A program made the translations under genes and the position numbers. Source: RGIG4079 sp045576735 (lineage in GTDB: Bacteria; Bacteroidota; Bacteroidia; Bacteroidales; Muribaculaceae). Taken from it: DNA of 6,739 bases. Shown piece after piece: positions 1-4,981 of this stretch. The notes beneath the pieces are model-generated. The model ran no database searches. It worked only from the letters and a program-made list of their open reading frames with translations, and had not been told where the DNA came from. The stretch covers positions 1 to 6,739 of the forward strand of contig JAZNGZ010000084.1 in NCBI GenBank assembly GCA_045576735.1. Reading direction: 5' to 3'. Positions within the stretch are counted from its first letter, which is position 1. The number at the start of each line of letters is the position of its first letter.

Positions 1-58
1 ATGTACCTTTGTCATATTTATTTAGGTTTACCTAAAGATACAAAAACTTTAGGACATA

Positions 59-101
59 GCAAAGCCCTAGCTTGAGAAAGTCAGGGCTTTGTCGTTTTTT
101 T
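59..101 (+). terminator. Rho-independent terminator for a gene left of the window
   Basis: An 8-bp perfect stem (61-68 AAAGCCCT with 83-90 AGGGCTTT), extended by C60-G91 and a G59-T92 wobble, closes a 14-nt loop and is followed by a run of seven T at 95-101. This is the classic layout of an intrinsic terminator read on the plus strand. It would end a transcript entering from the left. The gene it serves is not visible: two plus-strand frames close by position 35, and the third closes inside the hairpin loop at 73-75. Confidence 0.75.
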
Positions 102-113
102 ATGAAACAATGA

Positions 114-139
114 GGGTGTGACTGATTTTTGACACACCC
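114..139 (-). terminator. Possible terminator hairpin downstream of pulA
   Basis: A 7-bp perfect inverted repeat (114-120 GGGTGTG with 133-139 CACACCC) with a 12-nt loop lies about 40 bp beyond the pulA stop codon. The position suits a 3'-end hairpin for the leftward transcript. On the minus strand the stem is followed only by a mixed T-rich stretch (TCATTGTTTCAT), not a clean T run, so it may be a weak terminator or an mRNA 3'-end stabiliser. Confidence 0.35.
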
Positions 140-178
140 CCCTTTGGCTAGGATTTATTTAAAATGTCAAATTATGAG

Positions 179-2200
179 TTATTTCACGCGGGCGAGGATT
201 AGAGCTGATGTTGGGGCTACAGTCATTTTGCCGCCTTTAGTGGTACCCATTCCGTCGGCTTTAAGTTTACCATCTTGAGCAATGATAGTCCATTCGCCTT
301 TCTTGATATTAACTTCGCGAGCTTCGGTTGAACCGTTGAATACAAGCTTGATTTCTTTCCATGAGTCGCCATTTGCGTTGTCTTTGATAGAGTAAGAGAT
401 GAGGTTGTCGCCTTTTACTTTGTCAAAAACGATGTGTTTTGCGATAGCTTCGGCAGTAGTCATGCGGAATGCTGGGTGAGCCTTGCGCATTTTAATCAAC
501 TCGCAGTAGTAATTAAATTGTTCTGCATTCTTGTTTTTCAACGACCAGTCGATAGCGTTAACCGAGTCGGGGCGGTTATAGGTGTTGTGAATACCTTTTT
601 TGTCGCGGAAAATCTCTTCGCCGGCAAACATGAATGGAGTACCTTGTGAAGTGAACACTATTGTTTGAGCCAATCGAGCTGCACGCATCATATCCTCTTC
701 GGTTGAGCCGTTCATTGAAATATGCAATTTGTCGGTGAGACTCAAGTCATCGTGACAAGACACATAGTTAATGATTTGAGCAGGAGATGAAGCATAAGCA
801 AATTTTGAATTGTTTCCTTTAGAGTAGTCTACTTGAGGGTGCGCGGTTGAAGCTACGATGCCTATTTTTACAGTTTCTTCGTTGCCGGCTTTTCCTGTTG
901 CAAAGCCGCGGTCGGCAGCATTGCTATAGTGACCTTTAACTGCGTCGCGAATATCATCGCTAAACACTGCGATACCTTCCATTTTGGCCACGTTTTCTTT
1001 CAATGCGCGACGTTCAACGGGTAGGGGAGAGTCGCCACAAGTCCAACCTTCACCATATACGAAAATGCGAGGATTAACTTCCTTAAGCGCTTTTGCCACT
1101 TCGGTCATTGTTTCAGTGTCGTGTATTGCCATGAGGTCGAAACGGAAACCGTCGATGTGGTATTCTTGTGCCCAATATTTTACCGAGTTGATAATATAGT
1201 TGCGCATTTGTTGGCGTTCCGATGCTGTTTCGTTGCCGCAGCCCGATGCATCGCTATAGCTGCCGTCTTGACGATGACGATAATAGTAACCAGGAGCAGT
1301 TAATGAGAAGTTTGAATCATCGTTGTTGGCAGTGTGGTTGTAAACAACGTCCATAATCACGCCTATGCCGGCATCGTGAAGCGCCTTAATCATTTGCTTC
1401 ATTTCCATGATGCGAGTAGCGGGATTGGCAGGGTTGGTTGAATAAGAACCCTCGGGAGCATTGTAGTTATAAGGGTCGTACCCCCAGTTATAAGTGTTTG
1501 ATTGGAGTTGTGTCTCATCAACACTGTTGTAGTCATAAGAAGGAAGAATGTGAACGTGAGTGATGCCCAATTCTTTCAAGTGGTCAATACCTGTTTTGTC
1601 ACCAAGAAGCGAGCGAGTACCTTGTTCGGTGAGCGCAAGGAATTTCCCTTTGTTCACAATGCCCGATGAGGGGTGAACCGAAAAGTCGCGATGGTGCATT
1701 TCGTAGATAATCACGTCGTTAATGCCATTGATGGCCGGACCTTTGTCATTTTCCCAGCCAACAGGATTGGTTGTGGCAAAATCAATGATTGCGGCACGGC
1801 GGCCGTTGGTGCCTACAGCTTTAGCCCACACCCCCGGTGTTTCATCGAGCCATTTGCCATTGTGCTTGATGCGGAAAGTATAGAATTTTCCGTAGAGTAG
1901 ACTGGGTACGGTCACTCTCCAAGTCCCATTATCGCTTTTGGTCATGTCGAGAGTTTGGGTCGACGGAGTATTGCGGTCGGTGTCATAGAGCAACACTTGT
2001 GCTGCTTGAGCTTGAGGTGACCACAATGTAAAATGTGTACCCATGTTATCTACTTTTAACTCGAGGTCGTCGCCGTTATAGGCGGGTAGGGAAGCATATG
2101 CGGTTTCCATATCTGTTACGTTGGCATAAGCCGGCATTCCACATAGCAATGCTGCCGAAAGCATTGTCCCGGAACAAAGTTTAATGAGGTTAATGTTCAT
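179..2200 (-). CDS. pulA: Type I pullulanase (secreted GH13 alpha-glucan debranching enzyme)
   Basis: The product (673 aa) hydrolyses alpha-1,6 branch links in pullulan, starch or glycogen fragments. Residues 1-26 form a signal peptide ending AYA|N. Cys20 lacks a lipobox (preceded by ALL), so signal peptidase I export to the periplasm or beyond is expected rather than lipoprotein anchoring. A CBM48-like beta domain spans about 43-140. The GH13 barrel follows, with the type I pullulanase signature YNWGYDP at 237-243, region I DVVYNHT at 284-290, region II DGFRFDL at 350-356 (nucleophile D355), region III GEGW at 383-386 (acid/base E384) and region IV NYVSCHDD at 478-485 (D484). A C-terminal beta domain fills about 585-673. 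All catalytic residues are present and the length matches Bacteroides pullulanases. The start gives a complete signal peptide. It lies 38 bp downstream of a small exported-protein gene, with no promoter seen between, so the two are probably one operon. No SusC/SusD genes are in view. Confidence 0.95.
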   Translation of the reverse strand: MNINLIKLCSGTMLSAALLCGMPAYANVTDMETAYASLPAYNGDDLELKVDNMGTHFTLWSPQAQAAQVLLYDTDRNTPSTQTLDMTKSDNGTWRVTVPSLLYGKFYTFRIKHNGKWLDETPGVWAKAVGTNGRRAAIIDFATTNPVGWENDKGPAINGINDVIIYEMHHRDFSVHPSSGIVNKGKFLALTEQGTRSLLGDKTGIDHLKELGITHVHILPSYDYNSVDETQLQSNTYNWGYDPYNYNAPEGSYSTNPANPATRIMEMKQMIKALHDAGIGVIMDVVYNHTANNDDSNFSLTAPGYYYRHRQDGSYSDASGCGNETASERQQMRNYIINSVKYWAQEYHIDGFRFDLMAIHDTETMTEVAKALKEVNPRIFVYGEGWTCGDSPLPVERRALKENVAKMEGIAVFSDDIRDAVKGHYSNAADRGFATGKAGNEETVKIGIVASTAHPQVDYSKGNNSKFAYASSPAQIINYVSCHDDLSLTDKLHISMNGSTEEDMMRAARLAQTIVFTSQGTPFMFAGEEIFRDKKGIHNTYNRPDSVNAIDWSLKNKNAEQFNYYCELIKMRKAHPAFRMTTAEAIAKHIVFDKVKGDNLISYSIKDNANGDSWKEIKLVFNGSTEAREVNIKKGEWTIIAQDGKLKADGMGTTKGGKMTVAPTSALILARVK

Positions 2201-2238
2201 TATTGATTATTTAAGTATGATTATAATATCTTAGAATA

Positions 2239-2550
2239 CTACTTCACAATCACAGTCTTTGACCAGTAGCTACATTTCACTATGTAGTATCCTCGGGGCA
2301 AGTCAACAGTAGTAGAGCCATGGCCGGCATTTACTGTTTTTATTGCTTGACCGGTGATTGAATAGATTTGAAATTGAATGGTATTATCGCTCGGAACAAT
2401 CAAGGTGATTGAGCCATTTGATGCTTTTATGGTAGGTTGCGACACATTGAGGCTAGCGCCATTTTGTGCGGGAAAGGCATAAACTGCCGATGAACCTATG
2501 CCCATCAAGCCTATAATCAGAGCGACTGATATGTTTCTTAGTCTTTTCAT
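2239..2550 (-). CDS. Small exported protein resembling a free-standing type IX sorting-tail domain
   Basis: This 103-aa protein has a strong signal peptide: MKRLRN, a hydrophobic core at about 7-20, and likely cleavage after VYA at 25. The remaining ~78 residues look like one immunoglobulin-like beta sandwich. The pattern FQIYSITGQAIKTV (59-72), then TTVDLPRGYYIVK (80-92), then a terminal KTVIVK is the layout of T9SS type A sorting domains (xIYdxxGrxV ... dLxxGxYxVk ... KxxxK). In such proteins this domain normally sits at the C-terminus of a large cargo protein. Here nothing lies between signal peptide and tail apart from about 20 linker residues. It could be a degraded or minimal cargo, or an accessory protein of the pullulanase encoded 38 bp downstream. 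Its function is unknown. The frame is intact, and a promoter with a ~29-nt gap to the start supports it as a real gene. Confidence 0.8.
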   Translation of the reverse strand: MKRLRNISVALIIGLMGIGSSAVYAFPAQNGASLNVSQPTIKASNGSITLIVPSDNTIQFQIYSITGQAIKTVNAGHGSTTVDLPRGYYIVKCSYWSKTVIVK

Positions 2551-2579
2551 ATTTTATACTCTTTGCCTTTTTAACATCA

Positions 2580-2611
2580 CAAAGTAATACAATAAATTTG
2601 AATTATCCAAA
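2580..2611 (-). promoter_or_regulatory. Bacteroidota-type promoter for the small gene and pulA
   Basis: Read on the minus strand, TTTG at 2611-2608 (-33 box) and TTACTTTG at 2587-2580 (7 of 8 to TAnnTTTG, the -7 box) are separated by 20 nt, the spacing expected for the Bacteroidota primary sigma factor. Transcription would start near 2574, giving a leader of about 25 nt before the start codon at 2550. No comparable pair was seen in the 38 bp ahead of pulA, so this promoter probably drives both genes. Confidence 0.55.
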
Positions 2612-2770
2612 TTTTTAACTCACATTTATGCATTTATGTATATTTATTAGGAAATTTAGATAAAGAACCTCTTAAAATGATTAAATAAAATGACATGTTA
2701 AAGAGGGTGGTATCCTTGAAAAACACAATATTAGTGTCTTTTGCCCCTAAATTAAAAAAACAATTCCTTA

Positions 2771-2802
2771 TTGGTGCAAATGAGAATAAATCACTATATT
2801 TG
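2771..2802 (+). promoter_or_regulatory. Bacteroidota-type promoter for the first kinase gene
   Basis: TATATTTG at 2795-2802 is an exact match to the -7 consensus TAnnTTTG. A TTG at 2771-2773 sits 21 nt upstream as a partial -33 box. Transcription should begin near 2808-2810, about 25 nt before the ATG at 2834. This decides the start of the gene: the in-frame TTG at 2771 and ATG at 2780 lie within or before the promoter and could not be on the transcript. Confidence 0.6.
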
Positions 2803-2833
2803 CAACATATTTAAAGAACATTACCTTAATAAT

Positions 2834-4840
2834 ATGAGCGATACAACTTTTCTTTTCGATAATACTATCAAAAATGTGAGCGATGCAGGATTTTTGCCCG
2901 AGGGGACTTGGCTGGCTTCTCGGCAATATAAAATAATTAAGCATATTGGAGCCGGTGGATATGGTAAAACATATCTTGTTGAAACACAGTTTGGAAGCCA
3001 AAAAGTAGTGAAAGAGTTGTTTATAGACTCAATGTGTAGTCGTGGCGCTGAAAATGCTGTTGTTGTAAGTGTAGAAGAAAACAAACATATATTTAAAGCT
3101 CAGTGTGAGAAGTTTAAAGAAGAAGCAAAACTCATTAATAAACTTTCACATCCCAATGTTGTAAAAGTATCGGCAATCTTTGAAGAAAACAATACGGTCT
3201 ACTATGCGATGGACTATATTAATGGTGTGACGCTAAAAGAGTATCGCAAATTGAACAAACTTTCTGAAAGTGAGATTTTGCTATTTCTCAATCAATTGCT
3301 CTCTGCTCTTGGTTATTTGCACTCCGTGGGAGTGTCGCATCTCGACATTAAGCCGGGTAACATCATGATTGATAAAATGGGTCGATTGGTATTGATTGAT
3401 TTTGGCTCTAGCAAATTGTTTGACTCTATATCGCATAATAAGACGATGATTAGCTCAGATTGTTCTCCATTTACGCGAGGATATGCACCGGCCGAGCAAG
3501 AATATGGTGACATTAAAGATATGGGGCCACATTGCGATATATATGCTGTGGGTGCCACATTATATTATTTATATACCGGAAAGGACCCTGATAGCCCCTA
3601 TGAGATTTCAAAAAATGGCTTGCAAGCAATTCCTGAGGCATCTTCTCATGTACAATATGTTATAACTAAAGCCATGGCATATTGGAGAAAAGATCGCATT
3701 AAATCGGTTGAGGAGTTTAGAAATGTATTGAACGATAAAGCGCAAACAGTTGTTGCAAATCAAGAAACCTCACAAAATACTCTCTTAGGAGGTACAACTA
3801 TTCCCAATAGCAATGATAATCTCACACATAACCCTTGGCAGCAAGTTCCTCCAACTCCACCTGTAACCCCTCCTATTAATAAGGGCGGTGGTCGCTCAAC
3901 AGGAGGAAATTCTAATGGTAATTTAGTAAAAGTGCTTATTATTGTTCTGGCTGCTGTGGCGGCATTTGCCTTGGGAATGGGTGGATATTATCTCTATAAA
4001 AAAAACAAAGACAATGCTACATCTTCGACTCAAAGCTCAGATGTATATCAGAGTAAAAGTAGTGGTGGAGTGGCAGAGAAATCGAAAAAGGATTATATTA
4101 TTGAACAGGTTAATGGCGTCGAATTTAAGATGGTAAAGGTTGAAGGTGGCACTTTTACAATGGGCGCTCAATCGGGCCAAGCTGTGGAAAATGATGAATA
4201 TCCGGCTCATGAGGTAACATTGGGAGATTATTATATCGGTGAAACTGAAGTGACACAAGAACTATGGCGAGCTGTAATGAATGAAGACATTGACGAGCAT
4301 CGAAATAGAGCTGAGGCCGATTTCCCTTATTCTTGCAGCCTTCATGGCTATGGCGATGACTATCCTATGTATTATGTGTCGTGGGATGAATGTAATATGT
4401 TTATAAGTCGTTTGAATGAGCTTACAGGCAAAACATATTTCTTGCCCACCGAAGCACAATGGGAATATGCAGCGCGTGGAGGTAAAAAGTCACATAATTA
4501 CAGCTATAGTGGTGGTAATACACCTGATAACTACGCATGGTTTGGTGCTTCGACCGACACCGGCGTTAGTCATCGTGTAAAAACTAAGCAACCTAATGAA
4601 TTGGGCCTTTACGACATGAGCGGAAATGTGTGGGAATGGTGTAGTGACCGATATGGGGCTTATTCTTCCTCGTCTCAAACTAATCCTTCTGGGCCCTCTA
4701 GTGGCTCTGACCGAGTGGTTCGCGGCGGATGCTGGAGAAGCGACCCCGACGGAATACGCATAACAAAACGTCACCACAATGACCGCAAAAGACATTTCAG
4801 CCGTTTTGGCTTGCGATTGGCGTTAAGTGCCGAATGGTAA
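2834..4840 (+). CDS. Transmembrane Ser/Thr protein kinase with C-terminal FGE-like (SUMF1) ectodomain
   Basis: A 668-aa receptor-like kinase. The kinase domain covers about 32-305: glycine loop GAGGYG 39-44, ATP-binding K60, helix-C E97, catalytic loop HLDIKPGN 169-176 (D171), DFG 189-191, and APAEQ 218-222 in place of APE. The usual HRD arginine is Leu, so it is a non-RD kinase. A Pro-rich linker (PPTPPVTPP 339-347) and Gly/Ser/Asn stretch lead to one membrane helix at about 366-388, followed by Lys residues and a Ser-rich stalk. An FGE/SUMF1 domain fills 426-668: EGGTFTMG 437-444, LPTEAQWEYAARGG 537-550, YDMSGNVWEWCSD 593-605, RGGCW 630-634 and GLRLA 659-663. With no signal peptide, the kinase should be cytoplasmic and the FGE fold periplasmic. 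The two catalytic Cys of true FGE are not found (Ser636 and Ile641 occupy the aligned places), so a sensing or binding role is inferred. The ATG at 2834 is chosen because the promoter lies just upstream. Ligand and kinase substrates are unknown. Confidence 0.92.
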   Translation: MSDTTFLFDNTIKNVSDAGFLPEGTWLASRQYKIIKHIGAGGYGKTYLVETQFGSQKVVKELFIDSMCSRGAENAVVVSVEENKHIFKAQCEKFKEEAKLINKLSHPNVVKVSAIFEENNTVYYAMDYINGVTLKEYRKLNKLSESEILLFLNQLLSALGYLHSVGVSHLDIKPGNIMIDKMGRLVLIDFGSSKLFDSISHNKTMISSDCSPFTRGYAPAEQEYGDIKDMGPHCDIYAVGATLYYLYTGKDPDSPYEISKNGLQAIPEASSHVQYVITKAMAYWRKDRIKSVEEFRNVLNDKAQTVVANQETSQNTLLGGTTIPNSNDNLTHNPWQQVPPTPPVTPPINKGGGRSTGGNSNGNLVKVLIIVLAAVAAFALGMGGYYLYKKNKDNATSSTQSSDVYQSKSSGGVAEKSKKDYIIEQVNGVEFKMVKVEGGTFTMGAQSGQAVENDEYPAHEVTLGDYYIGETEVTQELWRAVMNEDIDEHRNRAEADFPYSCSLHGYGDDYPMYYVSWDECNMFISRLNELTGKTYFLPTEAQWEYAARGGKKSHNYSYSGGNTPDNYAWFGASTDTGVSHRVKTKQPNELGLYDMSGNVWEWCSDRYGAYSSSSQTNPSGPSSGSDRVVRGGCWRSDPDGIRITKRHHNDRKRHFSRFGLRLALSAEW

Positions 4841-4848
4841 TACTCATC

Positions 4849-4863
4849 TGTGATTATATCACA
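4849..4863. repeat. Perfect inverted repeat TGTGAT-TAT-ATCACA after the first kinase gene
   Basis: Two 6-bp arms (4849-4854 and 4858-4863) are exact inverted complements around a 3-nt spacer, starting 9 bp after the stop codon of the first kinase gene. The half-sites TGTGA/TCACA are those of Crp-family operators, but the gap between them is 5 nt, not the canonical 6. It could be an operator for the next gene, part of a transcript 3'-end hairpin, or chance in AT-rich DNA. No T run follows directly. Confidence 0.35.
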
Positions 4864-4900
4864 AGAATACGGCATTTTGTCACAAAAAGTGGTGAGATTG

Positions 4901-4931
4901 TTTTCATTGATGATAAAAATGATTAATTTTG
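4901..4931 (+). promoter_or_regulatory. Possible promoter for the second kinase gene
   Basis: TAATTTTG at 4924-4931 matches the -7 consensus TAnnTTTG exactly. The -33 side is weak: TTTT at 4901-4904 is 19 nt away, and a TTG at 4898-4900 is 23 nt away. Transcription would start near 4938, with a leader of about 44 nt before the ATG at 4982. If real, the second kinase can be expressed separately from the first, although read-through across the 141-bp gap is not excluded. Confidence 0.45.
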
Positions 4932-4938
4932 TGAATGA

Positions 4939-4955
4939 AAAGGGGTGTGCCCTTT
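4939..4955 (+). other. Small hairpin in the leader of the second kinase gene
   Basis: AAAGGG (4939-4944) pairs with CCCTTT (4950-4955) around a GTGTG loop. It falls almost exactly at the transcript start predicted from the 4924-4931 box, so it would form the 5' end of the mRNA, a position where hairpins can stabilise transcripts. It might instead be a weak terminator for the upstream gene, but no T run follows. Confidence 0.35.
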
Positions 4956-4981
4956 ATTAATGTTAAAAATATTGCTGTCAT

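Noticed and set aside
21..53. Overlapping hairpins (21-26 with 31-36, and 31-37 with 47-53) that could alternate like an attenuator
   Set aside because: The arms are only 6-7 bp and AT-rich, with no adjacent leader peptide or downstream gene on that strand to regulate.
1..75. A 24-codon plus-strand frame open from the window edge (MYLCHIYL...)
   Set aside because: It ends inside the loop of the terminator hairpin, has no recognisable content and is too short to judge. It may be chance, or the very end of a gene outside the window.
434..1900. Several plus-strand frames of 60-75 codons inside the pullulanase gene
   Set aside because: They lie opposite a clearly functional GH13 gene, show no domain features and are antisense shadows.
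2717..2744. Imperfect inverted repeat around ACACAATATTAGTGT in the divergent promoter region
   Set aside because: Only four or five bases pair per arm before mismatches, in AT-rich DNA. It is not distinguishable from chance.
4849..4863. A true Crp operator
   Set aside because: The half-sites match but the spacer is 5 nt rather than 6, and it lies about 75 bp upstream of the -7 box. It is kept only as an inverted repeat.
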